From assembly GCA_030649835.1 (NCBI GenBank), contig JAUSES010000048.1, positions 1 through 38,257 on the forward strand: a stretch of 38,257 nt of DNA. The letters run 5' to 3'. The DNA comes from a bacterium (GTDB taxonomy: Bacteria; Patescibacteriota; Minisyncoccia; Phycocordibacterales; UBA1550). This document shows, one piece after another, positions 30,550-38,257 of this stretch (the stretch's first letter is position 1; every line of letters starts with the position of its first letter). The notes below the pieces were generated by a model. That model saw only the letters and a program-made list of their open reading frames with translations, was not told the origin of the DNA and did not search any database. Both the position numbers and the translations under genes were made by a program.

Positions 30550-31635
30550 ATGAGCAACAGAATCACAAAACTAAGGAAAATTCTAAAAGAAAAAAAGCTC
30601 GATGGGTTCGTTGTGTTTACTGTTGAGGATAATAATAAGAACGTTCGTTATTTGAGTGGTTTTGGAGGTTCTTTTGGAGTCCTTGTCCTTGGGGGGAAGA
30701 AGCAGGTACTTCTTGTTGACCCTCGTTATACTGAGCGCGCCCAAAAAGAAGCAAAAGGTTTTACGGTCATTGAAGTCGCAAACGCAAAAGGGCTTTACGA
30801 ATATATTGAGAGGGGGCTTGAGTTAATACATCTCGGAAGAAATGCTCGACTTGGGTATGAAGGTAGGAACGTTTCTGTGATTGGAGAAAAGTCACTAAGT
30901 AAAAATCTTCCACAAAAACTTGTTCCCACCGAAGGAGTGGTGGAGGGGTTGCGTCAGTATAAAAGTGAAGAAGAGGTTGCCTTCATTCGTCATGCATGTC
31001 GTGCGACAAGTGAAGCATTTTGTGAAGTAGTGCCAAATATCAAGGCAGGAATGAAAGAAAGCGAAATTTCAATGTTAATAGACATCGCTCTCCGTAAATA
31101 TGGCGCAACGCAAAATAGTTTTTCAACTATTGCAGCGAGTGGTCCTAATGCAGCTATTCCCCATCATGAAACGAGTGATCGGCGTGTGAGAGCGGGGGAA
31201 ACACTCGTCCTTGATTTTGGAGGTATCTTCAAAGGTGGATATGCCTCAGATCTTTCGAGAACGCTATTTATTCCAGGGAAAAAACCGGACCCAGAGTTTG
31301 TACGTATTTATAATGCAGTGCGCGGAGCACAAGAATCAGCGCAGAAGACATTGTATAATAACCCAACGTTTAAAGAATATGATTCCGCCGCTCGTTCGTA
31401 TCTTGAGAAGGCGGGGTATGGTAAATATTTCACACACTCCATCGGACATAGTTTGGGGTTAGAGGCGCATGACCCGTTTGATTACCGAGGAGGCATTATA
31501 AAAGTAGGAACAGTGCTTACAAATGAGCCAGGAGTATATATTCCAGGACGTGGCGGGGTGCGTATAGAGGATGATTTAGTGATAACAAAATCAGGTCCGA
31601 AGAGGCTGACTACTGCACCCTATTTAAAATTTTAA
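30550..31635 (+). CDS. M24-family aminopeptidase P (Xaa-Pro aminopeptidase-like)
   Basis: The 361-residue protein has an N-terminal creatinase-type domain (about 1-125) followed by the pita-bread metallopeptidase domain. Metal ligands are visible in VLDFGGIFKGGYASDLSRT (both Asp), HSIGHSLGLEAHD (His), TNEPGVYIPG (Glu) and VRIEDDLV (Glu). It removes N-terminal residues before proline in cytoplasmic peptides. Length is typical of the short aminopeptidase P/PepQ group; distinguishing the two from sequence alone is not secure. Confidence 0.93.
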   Translation: MSNRITKLRKILKEKKLDGFVVFTVEDNNKNVRYLSGFGGSFGVLVLGGKKQVLLVDPRYTERAQKEAKGFTVIEVANAKGLYEYIERGLELIHLGRNARLGYEGRNVSVIGEKSLSKNLPQKLVPTEGVVEGLRQYKSEEEVAFIRHACRATSEAFCEVVPNIKAGMKESEISMLIDIALRKYGATQNSFSTIAASGPNAAIPHHETSDRRVRAGETLVLDFGGIFKGGYASDLSRTLFIPGKKPDPEFVRIYNAVRGAQESAQKTLYNNPTFKEYDSAARSYLEKAGYGKYFTHSIGHSLGLEAHDPFDYRGGIIKVGTVLTNEPGVYIPGRGGVRIEDDLVITKSGPKRLTTAPYLKF

Positions 31636-31653
31636 ATAGATGATTGCTCTCTT

Positions 31654-32826
31654 TTATTTCGAGTCCTTAATCGTGAGTGCGTAGGGGAGTGCACTGAGGA
31701 GAATAACACCCAGCACAATAAAAAGATTTTGGAACTCCATAAAAGAGAGAAGGAAAAATCCAAGAAGCGGACCAAGGATTCCCGCACACGCGCGCGCCGT
31801 ACGCATAAAAGTGATCAGGTGCGTGTCGCCCGCATTTACTTGTTTGAAAAAATAGCTCTCTGTGGTTACCTCAACCATGCTTGCGCCGGTGCGGGTGATA
31901 AAGAGAATTACTACCCACATGAGTAAGCTCGTAGTCGTAATAAAGGAAAGCCCAATTACCGAGAGCGCCATAATGATGAAGCCCACGGTGAGAATTTCCT
32001 TCTCACCATATTTTGTGTCTGCGAGTTTCCCCAAGAACACTTCAAAAAGAACAAACGGAAGGAGTGCGATAGGGGTGATGATGCCAAGAATTTCATTCAT
32101 TGGTATGCCTATGTGTTGATTGAGATAAAGCGGAACATAAATAACCATCCATGAATAAAAAAGAGAAAGGAGAAAATGCGCGTAGATGATGGAGTGTATA
32201 TCGTGGCTATCCTTAACAACTTGAAATGTTTCTTTGAATTTTGGGACCACGTACGCGGGGTCAATGTAGCCTTTGAAATTTTTCGCAATGACGATGAAGC
32301 TGAGCGCCATAAACGCTGCAGCCGAAAGATATATTTTCCAAAAGTCGTGATCGGTGAGCATGAGACCAGCAAGAAATGGTGCCACTACGACCGCAATATT
32401 GAGTACCGTCATAAACATTCCTCGGATGCGACCGGTATCAGTGTCTACTGAAAACGCCTCCACAAAACTATCAAAGTTGAGGAAAATTACTGAAGCGAGT
32501 GTCTGATGGAGAATGAATATTGGGACAATGAGAATCGGGTCGGTGATAAGAGCGAGCCCTATGAGCGCGAGCGTCTCGAGTGCCATGGCGACAAGTGTTG
32601 CTCGGTAGTTACCAAACCTCCGAAGGATACGTGGAAAAAGAAACGTAAATATTGCGGAAAAAACCGCTGCGATGGAAAAGAGAAGTCCAATAGTTTTCTC
32701 AACCGAGAGAAACTGCGAGATGAATGATGACTCTATGTAGATTGGAAGCGCGTAATGAAACGAATACAAAAAGCTCGCCAGATAAACGAGAATGAAAAGC
32801 GGATTTTTTGCAGTGATGCGAGGCAT
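31654..32826 (-). CDS. MFS transporter
   Basis: The 390-residue protein has about 12 hydrophobic helices and a central cytoplasmic loop (PAYVVPKFKETFQVVKDSHD). The N-terminal half contains FPRILRRFGNYRATLVAMAL, an MFS motif-A-like loop, and the second half has LGKLADTKYGEKEILTVGF. Substrate cannot be told. It stands alone, downstream of a palindromic intergenic element and of rnj on the same strand. Confidence 0.88.
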   Translation of the reverse strand: MPRITAKNPLFILVYLASFLYSFHYALPIYIESSFISQFLSVEKTIGLLFSIAAVFSAIFTFLFPRILRRFGNYRATLVAMALETLALIGLALITDPILIVPIFILHQTLASVIFLNFDSFVEAFSVDTDTGRIRGMFMTVLNIAVVVAPFLAGLMLTDHDFWKIYLSAAAFMALSFIVIAKNFKGYIDPAYVVPKFKETFQVVKDSHDIHSIIYAHFLLSLFYSWMVIYVPLYLNQHIGIPMNEILGIITPIALLPFVLFEVFLGKLADTKYGEKEILTVGFIIMALSVIGLSFITTTSLLMWVVILFITRTGASMVEVTTESYFFKQVNAGDTHLITFMRTARACAGILGPLLGFFLLSFMEFQNLFIVLGVILLSALPYALTIKDSK

Positions 32827-32833
32827 AATTTTT

Positions 32834-33000
32834 TATTAGCGACGTAGAGCGAGCGAAATGGAAAAGTATTCTTTTCCATTTCCGAGCCGAGGAGCTAATA
32901 TAAGGGTTGAATACCCCGTCCCTCTGGGGCGGAAAATGTGTGAACGAAGTGAACAACATTTTGGCCGTGGCTTGCCCCGGGGTAAATACCGCTTTTATAG
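32834..33000. repeat. Palindromic intergenic element upstream of the MFS gene
   Basis: The first hairpin (32834-32901) pairs ATTAGC and GCGAGCGAAATGGAAAAG with CTTTTCCATTTCCGAGC and GCTAAT around a 4-nt loop. A second, branched structure follows (TACCCCG with CGGGGTA; AAAATGT with ACATTTT). The CGAGCGAAA / TTTCCGAGC arms are shared with the palindrome at 22101-22239. No ORF is supported here. Confidence 0.7.
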
Positions 33001-33012
33001 TATAGCACAACA

Positions 33013-33046
33013 AAAAAACTCGTCGCACTTGTGCGACGAGTTTTTT
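33013..33046. terminator. Terminator after rnj
   Basis: AAAAAACTCGTCGCAC pairs with GTGCGACGAGTTTTTT. The A/T runs on both sides make it functional in either direction. It lies 11 bp beyond the RNase J stop codon. Confidence 0.9.
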
Positions 33047-33056
33047 GTAATGAGTA

Positions 33057-35159
33057 CTAGATCGACAGAATTACCGGAATTACAATCGGGCGCTTCGCGG
33101 TCTCTTGGAAGAGGAGGCGGGCGACGGCGTCGGTGACACCGTCTTTGAGGTAGTCAAAGTCAATGGGGCGCATTCCTTTGGCAAGCTCCTCGGTTGTTTT
33201 CTTTGCGAGAAAGCGCGCTTGGCGAAGGAGCTCTTGGGATTCACGCAGATACACAAACCCGCGCGAGATAACATCGGGCGACTTGATGACCTTGCCCGTA
33301 GTAGTATCAAGAGTTGCGACGACGATAAAGATGCCGTCTTGCGAAAGCATTTGTCTATCGCGGAGCACTACTTCCTGAATGTCTCCCACAGAGAAACCGT
33401 CAACGAGCACGAGGTTTCGTGGAGCAGACTCTTTGAGTGCAACCATCTTTGCGCCGTTGTCTTGAATCTCTACAATCATACCGTTGTCGGGGATGATAAT
33501 GTTTTCAGGCGCGACAAGACGCTTTGCAATCTCGGCATGCACGCGGTGCATATAGTGGTATCCGTGGACCGGAATAAAAAACTTTGGATTGATGTGCTTG
33601 TGAATCCATGCGAGCTCGTCGGCATTTGCGTGTCCTGAAGAGTGAATGTCCATGATCTTGTAGTGAACAATTTTTGCTCCTTGGCGTGAAAGATTGTCCT
33701 TCAAGCGCTGAGCCTCACGCTCGTTGCCCGGCACAATAGACGCGGACATGAGTATGGAGTCACGATCGTTTAAGCGAATATATTTGTGAAGCTTGTTTGC
33801 AATACGCATGAGCGCGGCAAACTCTTCTCCTTGTGCGCCCGTCACGAGCGCAAGAATGCGGTCGGGTGGGTACATGTCGATATCTTCGATAGGGATAATC
33901 AAATCCTTTGGAGGATTGAGAAGATTTGCAAGCTTAAGAATCTCCACGTTGGTCTTCATACTTCTGCCATCTACAACAATTTTCTTTCCGTATTTTTCTG
34001 CGAGCTGAATAATTTTAAGCATGCGATCAACCTGTGAAGCAAACGTACTCACAATCAAGCGTCCGGGAGTCGTACGGATGACTTCTTCAATATTGTTGTA
34101 CACGAGTTGTTCTGAGGTAGAAAAGCCGGGGTTCTCACAGTTGGTGGAGTCGGTCATAAGGAGAAGCACGTTTCTTTTTTTAAATACTTCGTACACATCA
34201 TCCTCTGCTTCCGAAACGACGCCATCGGTGTGTTCAAGGCGAAGGTCGCCGGTGCACACAACGTCGCCCTGTGGCGTTTCAATAATCACACCCATTGAGT
34301 CGGGAATAGAATGGCTCACTGCAAAGAAAGACAAATGAATGTCACCCATCGTGATGCGCGCATTTTCTTCAACGAGATTTATATTGAGTGGCTCGACGAA
34401 AGGAAATTCCTCTTGGCGACGCTTGATGAGAAGCGATGAAAAAAGTCTCGTGTATATTGGCGGGTTTCCAATGCGATCCATAAGATAGGGGATACCTCCA
34501 ATGTGATCCAAGTGACCGTGCGTGATGACGAGGCCTTTTATTTTTGCCTTGTTTTCCTCAAGGTAGCGCGTGTTGGGAAGAATAAAATCAATGCCTGGCG
34601 TGCTTGCTTCTTTAAACTGTAGCCCCGCGTCTACAATCACGATGGAGTTTTTGTATTCTATTGCGGTCATGTTGCGACCTACTTCCTCTACTCCTCCAAG
34701 GAAAATAATACGAATATCGCCGTCCTTTAAAGGTGGAATAGGTGCCATGGTGGGGGTAGAGGGGAAGTTGAGTACCATGCGACGCGTGTCTGCTTTTTCG
34801 CGACCAGTGTTGTGCTTTACACGGTGTGCGGGCATAGGAGTCTCCTGTGTTTTTGCAGTTCCTCCGGGACCGGTGGTACCACGAGACGGTGGACGCCTAC
34901 GGTCACGACCCTTGTTTGCCACGATCGATTGCTGAAGGGGTGTGTACACACGAGCGGGAGCCTCAGATGATGGAGTATCATTATGAGCTGGTCTCGCATG
35001 AGGCCTTGCGCTATTTGCCGACGAGTGACCACGATACGGAGGTCGTGCATTTCCGCCTCTTGCTGGAGACTTGCTGTAGTGAGGTCTATTCTGTGGACGA
35101 GGGGCATTTTGTCGAGGAGCGCCCTGTGAATTATTGTCAGTATTTTTTTGTTCGGTCAT
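33057..35159 (-). CDS. rnj: Ribonuclease J
   Basis: The 700-residue metallo-beta-lactamase/beta-CASP RNase has both endonucleolytic and 5'-3' exonucleolytic action. The core starts near residue 148 (DIRIIFLGGVEEVGRNMTAI). The metal motif is THGHLDHIGG (213-222), and MTDSTNCENPG and HSSGHANADEL follow. The family is usually about 555 residues. The extra 140 or so at the N-terminus are Pro/Arg/His/Gly-rich and disordered (PRPQNRPHYSKSPARGG), resembling RNA-binding tails. The start is the first ATG of the open frame. Confidence 0.96.
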   Translation of the reverse strand: MTEQKNTDNNSQGAPRQNAPRPQNRPHYSKSPARGGNARPPYRGHSSANSARPHARPAHNDTPSSEAPARVYTPLQQSIVANKGRDRRRPPSRGTTGPGGTAKTQETPMPAHRVKHNTGREKADTRRMVLNFPSTPTMAPIPPLKDGDIRIIFLGGVEEVGRNMTAIEYKNSIVIVDAGLQFKEASTPGIDFILPNTRYLEENKAKIKGLVITHGHLDHIGGIPYLMDRIGNPPIYTRLFSSLLIKRRQEEFPFVEPLNINLVEENARITMGDIHLSFFAVSHSIPDSMGVIIETPQGDVVCTGDLRLEHTDGVVSEAEDDVYEVFKKRNVLLLMTDSTNCENPGFSTSEQLVYNNIEEVIRTTPGRLIVSTFASQVDRMLKIIQLAEKYGKKIVVDGRSMKTNVEILKLANLLNPPKDLIIPIEDIDMYPPDRILALVTGAQGEEFAALMRIANKLHKYIRLNDRDSILMSASIVPGNEREAQRLKDNLSRQGAKIVHYKIMDIHSSGHANADELAWIHKHINPKFFIPVHGYHYMHRVHAEIAKRLVAPENIIIPDNGMIVEIQDNGAKMVALKESAPRNLVLVDGFSVGDIQEVVLRDRQMLSQDGIFIVVATLDTTTGKVIKSPDVISRGFVYLRESQELLRQARFLAKKTTEELAKGMRPIDFDYLKDGVTDAVARLLFQETAKRPIVIPVILSI

Positions 35160-35268
35160 TTTTTAATTATTAATTATTACTACTATTTGTGAGAACTTAT
35201 CTCAAAAACAAATATGAATTGCTTGCTGGCACTCATGTTCATTTTTAAAATAACTTCTCCGTGATATT

Positions 35269-37056
35269 TTATTTTGTCCGCGCAAATATTTTCCAGACGT
35301 TGTCGGTGTCGATATACCACGTCCAGACATTTAAGAACCGCTCTGAAGGCGTGGTGATGGCTGAAATGGAGACCCCTTGTACATCTTTAGGAAGCACATA
35401 CAAAAATTCTGGCGCATACATAAAAATAGCGGGAGCATCTTTCTTTATTTCATTGTTGAATGATTGATAAAGCTTTACTCTTTTTTCAGGATCAATCTCT
35501 GTGCGCGCACTGTCCAAGATTTTGTCTACTTTTGTATTTGCATATGATGCAATGTTAAGGTTTGGATCTAGGCGCTGGCTTGAATGCCAAAAGGCATAAG
35601 GGTCACCGCCAAGACCGATCACCTGTCCAAAGAAAAGCGCATCAAACTTTCTTGGGCGCACAATGGTTTCCTTGAGGTCGCCTGTTGCATACACCGTAAC
35701 TTTTACCCCAACCCCAAGTTCTGCCCACGCATCCTTGAGCTCATTTGCGACCGTTTTTAATTCAACTGCCTCAGATGTCGCAAGGTCAAAACGAAGTGTC
35801 TGAGTCTCTTTCTTTACTTTCTTTGTCCAGGAGTTTGTGGTTGAAGAAAATTTCCAGTCCGCCTTTTCAAGAAGCTTGCGTGCTGAAACAAGAGCCTCGG
35901 CACGTGTGTAAGTATCATCTACTGATTCGTATCCGCTGGTCCCCGGGGGGAGAGGTGAGTCGAGGGGAACTCCGTATCCAGCAAGAGCACTATCAATGAT
36001 GGCCTGTTTGTCCACTGCGAGCGTGAGTGCTTTTCGCACAGACGGATCACTAAAAAATGCTTGCTCATCCTGATTAAAGAAAACAGCAAGGACGCGCGGA
36101 AGTGGTGTGTGCTCAATGCGAAAACCATCCTCTGCAAGTTTTTTTGCATTTTGTGGGGAAATGGAATTTATAGCGCCGATAGACCCCGTTCGTACTGCTT
36201 GCGCGAGCGCCTCCTCGCTTCTAAAAAAAACAAATTTTATGGTGTCGATGTAAGGCTCCCCTAATGCAAACGAACCAAAAGATTTTAACGTATAGGATAT
36301 AGGAATTTCATCGCCATCCTTTGTGGTTGTCTCAAGTCCATCAAATTTGTACGGGCCAGAGCCAATTGGTTCTCTGTTGTATTTGTTTGTATCAAAGCGG
36401 TTGTAGTCAATTGTCTTCCAAACATGCTCTGGCAAAATTCCCATCGTTGCATTTTCAAGAAAGGGCGCATACGGCTTTTTTAAAGTAAAGCGCACGGTGA
36501 GTTCATCCACTTTTTCAACAAGCACCCCGTCCCAGTTTGCGCGCTTTGGACTCTTCATTCGGCCGTCTTGAGCAGTTTTTATGGTAAATACAATATCATC
36601 GGCGGTAATTTTCTTACCATCATGCCACTCTAGTTTTGGTTTTAAAACAAATGTGTACACCAAACCATCTTTCGAGACACTATAGCTTTCTGCTAGATCG
36701 GGGATGAATCCATTTTCCGCATTTCTTCGAAGTAGGCCAGAATACACGAGCGAAGAAATATCGCGGTCAGCCTCGGTACCAACCTCGGATGTTGCAAGGA
36801 GGGGATTGATATGTGCGGGGGTATTGATGACCCCCTCCACAAGCGTACCACCCGTTGCGGGGACTTTTACTATGTAGATATTGTTGACCGCAATGAGAAG
36901 AACAATAGTTGTGCCGACGAGGACACCCATTGCCGTAAAAAATATTTGATTTTCTCTGTTTGTAAACGACTTGAGCGCAAGGGTAAAGCGTCCCTCAAGT
37001 GGAAATGAGTAGCGGGAATTGAGCTTATTTGAGAATGATGAAAGAAATTGCTTCAC
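35269..37056 (-). CDS. Peptide/solute-binding protein of an ABC transporter, membrane-anchored
   Basis: The 595-residue protein has the SBP_bac_5 fold: GTLVEGVINTPAHINPLLAT, then SLVYSGLLRRNAENGFIPDL, WHDGKKITADDIVFTIKTA and NREPIGSGPYKFDG. Instead of a lipobox, a single N-terminal membrane helix at about 38-62 (IFFTAMGVLVGTTIVLLIAV) follows a 37-residue basic cytoplasmic segment, so it is tethered by a signal anchor. The permease and ATPase genes are not in the window. It could import peptides or serve as a standalone binding protein. Confidence 0.92.
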   Translation of the reverse strand: MKQFLSSFSNKLNSRYSFPLEGRFTLALKSFTNRENQIFFTAMGVLVGTTIVLLIAVNNIYIVKVPATGGTLVEGVINTPAHINPLLATSEVGTEADRDISSLVYSGLLRRNAENGFIPDLAESYSVSKDGLVYTFVLKPKLEWHDGKKITADDIVFTIKTAQDGRMKSPKRANWDGVLVEKVDELTVRFTLKKPYAPFLENATMGILPEHVWKTIDYNRFDTNKYNREPIGSGPYKFDGLETTTKDGDEIPISYTLKSFGSFALGEPYIDTIKFVFFRSEEALAQAVRTGSIGAINSISPQNAKKLAEDGFRIEHTPLPRVLAVFFNQDEQAFFSDPSVRKALTLAVDKQAIIDSALAGYGVPLDSPLPPGTSGYESVDDTYTRAEALVSARKLLEKADWKFSSTTNSWTKKVKKETQTLRFDLATSEAVELKTVANELKDAWAELGVGVKVTVYATGDLKETIVRPRKFDALFFGQVIGLGGDPYAFWHSSQRLDPNLNIASYANTKVDKILDSARTEIDPEKRVKLYQSFNNEIKKDAPAIFMYAPEFLYVLPKDVQGVSISAITTPSERFLNVWTWYIDTDNVWKIFARTK

Positions 37057-37082
37057 AACAATGTAAATATAGAGTGTTGAAA

Positions 37083-37248
37083 ACTAGTACCCCATCCACT
37101 TAATTTTCTACCAACGAGAATCTCTAAATTTCGAGCGAAAATGGAGGATGAATGAGGAATTGAATCGGGATTCAGTGACGAATGAAACTCCATTTGCAGC
37201 CAAAATTTAGGGATTATCGGGACAAAATTAAGTGGATGGGGTACTAGT
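37083..37248. repeat. Palindromic MITE-like element between secG and the binding-protein gene
   Basis: 25-bp perfect inverted repeats lie at 37083-37107 (starts ACTAGTACCCCATCCACTTA) and 37224-37248. The pairing continues imperfectly inward (TAAATTT/AAATTTA; AAATGGAG/CTCCATTT). The outermost ACTAGT is itself a palindrome, so it may represent a target duplication. The interior (166 bp in all) has no ORF. Confidence 0.8.
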
Positions 37249-37256
37249 GTACGGTG

Positions 37257-37490
37257 TTATGCGCGAAGAAGAAGCACTGCAAATGCCGAAAGGGCAAATA
37301 AAATTGCAATGACAATAGAGAGATAAAAAAGCACTTTCTCCAAGCCTCTTCGTGTGTAGTGGATAGAATCGTCGCCCCCACCAAATGCGCCACCGACACC
37401 TGCTCCTGTTTGCTGGAGAAGGATAGCTGTAACGAGGATGATAGAGAGAACGACCTGCACCCAAGGCATAATAGTAACCAGAAATTCCAT
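37257..37490 (-). CDS. secG: Protein translocase subunit SecG
   Basis: The 77-residue protein has two membrane helices (VQVVLSIILVTAILLQ and VLFYLSIVIAILFALSAFAVL) separated by the Gly-rich QQTGAGVGGAFGGGDDSIHY loop and RRGLEKVL, the typical SecG layout. It assists SecYE/SecA-dependent export. The stop is TAA, 9 bp from the palindromic element. Confidence 0.95.
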   Translation of the reverse strand: MEFLVTIMPWVQVVLSIILVTAILLQQTGAGVGGAFGGGDDSIHYTRRGLEKVLFYLSIVIAILFALSAFAVLLLRA

Positions 37491-38002
37491 AGATTATAAT
37501 ATAGCAGAGATAGAAAAATGATGCAATCCTCGGTAGGGTAGTGTGCATGGCAAGTGTGGCGGCAATACCCTCATGATAGAAATTGCTATTACCGATGGCC
37601 CAGAGAAAGAAAAACCGCAGGTTGTCAGATTATGGGTGAAAAAACTAGTGTCTCTCAAATAGTCAAGAAATAAACCGCAAAAAATTATAGGAATAATCGC
37701 TTCGCACTTGTTCCTATATCGTTATTTATGCAAGTGGTTTTTCTTGCCAAAGCTTTGAACTGCCATAGAGGCGCTCGGGGCGTTCTTTTCTTTTTGTCCC
37801 TTTTATCCCCTTGACGATCAATCTTTTAAAAGTATTTCTAAAAAGTTCATGAATTTTAGTACACTTTTTCTCTCTTGGACTGTTACATTTTGGATAAATT
37901 CCGAAAAATATGATTTTCCTCAAATTCAGTTACTCATGTTGTACCAGGAGTATTATGTGTAGAACCAAGAAAATTTTCATATGCAGTGAACTAATACTAT
38001 AT
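37491..38002. other. Intergenic stretch upstream of secG with only weak ORFs
   Basis: No convincing gene was found. A 29-codon ORF on the plus strand (37573-37662, MIEIAITDGPEKEKPQ...) has no clear ribosome-binding site. A 65-codon Lys/Arg-rich frame on the minus strand (37726-37923) starts with TTG and matches nothing I know. A hairpin pairs ATAGGAA with TTCCTAT near 37688-37715. Confidence 0.5.
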
Positions 38003-38031
38003 TTGGCATCCACACTCTAAAATGTTATAAT
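38003..38031 (+). promoter_or_regulatory. Strong sigma-70-type promoter
   Basis: TTGGCA (38003-38008), 17-bp spacer, TATAAT (38026-38031); predicted start near 38038, at or next to an ATG. Confidence 0.65.
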
Positions 38032-38037
38032 GCATTT

Positions 38038-38090
38038 ATGAATCCCGTTAGAGGTCGCACAATTGGTCTGTGACTCTGGGGGAGTTATAA
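38038..38090 (+). other. Short structured transcript start (possible leader or small RNA)
   Basis: The ATG at 38038 opens only 11 codons (MNPVRGRTIGL) before TGA. The same stretch folds: CCC/GGG, AGA/TCT and GTCGCA/TGTGAC stems enclose CAATTGGTC. It follows the promoter directly. It may be a leader, a small RNA or a conserved intergenic repeat; the window ends too soon to tell. Confidence 0.4.
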
Positions 38091-38120
38091 GGTGATGTGT
38101 CGAAACTTTACTAATAACTT

Positions 38121-38257
38121 TGAATTACGAAACTGAAATATCCCAGCATCGTCTTTGCGAGCAAAGCGAAGCAATCCAGGATTATGCTCGATAAACTCTG
38201 GATTGCCACGTTGGATTACCAACTCGCAAAGACGGAAAACCAGAGTTTCGTAATTCA
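38121..38257. repeat. Palindromic repeat element at the window end
   Basis: Terminal arms TGAATTACGAAACT (38121-38134) and AGTTTCGTAATTCA (38244-38257) are perfect inverses. Inside, GTCTTTGCGAG (38151-38161) pairs with CTCGCAAAGAC (38223-38233) and AATCCAG pairs with CTGGATT. The internal GCGAAGCAATCCAG motif resembles a widely dispersed bacterial intergenic repeat. The element may continue past the window. Confidence 0.75.

Noticed and set aside
166-36000. Many long open frames antisense to or overlapping tsaD, ftsZ, ftsA, hisS, rnj and others
   Set aside because: They lie entirely within genes of secure identity, have no recognisable motifs, and have compositions explained by the codon pattern of the opposite strand.
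166-37490. Genome-wide reassignment of TGA to Trp or Gly
   Set aside because: Backbone genes read at full length without internal TGA, and at least two accessory genes end in TGA. Only one small gene has an internal TGA.
37726-37923. 65-codon Lys/Arg-rich frame on the minus strand
   Set aside because: TTG start, no ribosome-binding site, no known motif; composition alone is not enough to call a gene.

Overview
The window looks like a chromosomal segment of a Candidate Phyla Radiation (Patescibacteria) bacterium, probably Parcubacteria-like. This is an inference from its gene content: a moderately AT-rich genome with compact housekeeping genes (tsaD, ftsA, ftsZ, hisS, lepB, pth, secG, RNase J, prmC, ybeY, an S21-type ribosomal protein), a four-helix-bundle S23-like protein, a DKNYY protein, many small membrane proteins, almost no metabolism and no ribosomal RNA. 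No database search was possible.

Layout. Positions 166-2087 hold a minus-strand group: a small membrane gene interrupted by TGA, a second small membrane protein, an MGMT-type protein and tsaD. Positions 2100-2420 are repeats and a strong hairpin element. Positions 2680 to about 16054 form an accessory block with mobile-element character: a phage-type HTH protein, a structured RNA candidate ahead of a membrane-anchored repeat protein, a DUF488 protein, a tyrosine recombinase and a large serine recombinase. The block also contains a long minus-strand defence operon (13945 to 5682). In transcription order this operon encodes a small HTH protein, Type III Mod and Res (each broken by one homopolymer frameshift), a large PIN-domain protein, a coiled-coil membrane protein, a PD-(D/E)XK-like nuclease, a multi-TM protein and a small protein. 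The serine recombinase gene ends inside tRNA-Glu, which suggests that tRNA as the integration target.

From 16017 the host backbone resumes with tRNA-Glu, tRNA-Ser and tRNA-Val, two orphan membrane proteins, prmC, a DKNYY protein, a CreD-like protein, a small secreted protein and a thioredoxin-reductase-like enzyme. The division genes ftsZ and ftsA follow, separated by a MITE with an 8-bp target duplication. Then come ybeY, an S21-like gene, hisS, lepB, two small proteins, pth, an M24 aminopeptidase, an MFS transporter, RNase J, a membrane-anchored peptide-binding protein and secG.

The most interesting signals are these: (1) the PIN/TM/nuclease module next to the Type III R-M genes; (2) a multi-hairpin RNA behind a well-spaced promoter upstream of the 38-residue-repeat protein; (3) a divergent operator built of paired 6-mers one helical turn apart; (4) none of 26 backbone genes ends in TGA, while a TGA sits at a conserved Trp position in a small gene; (5) several long palindromic intergenic elements.
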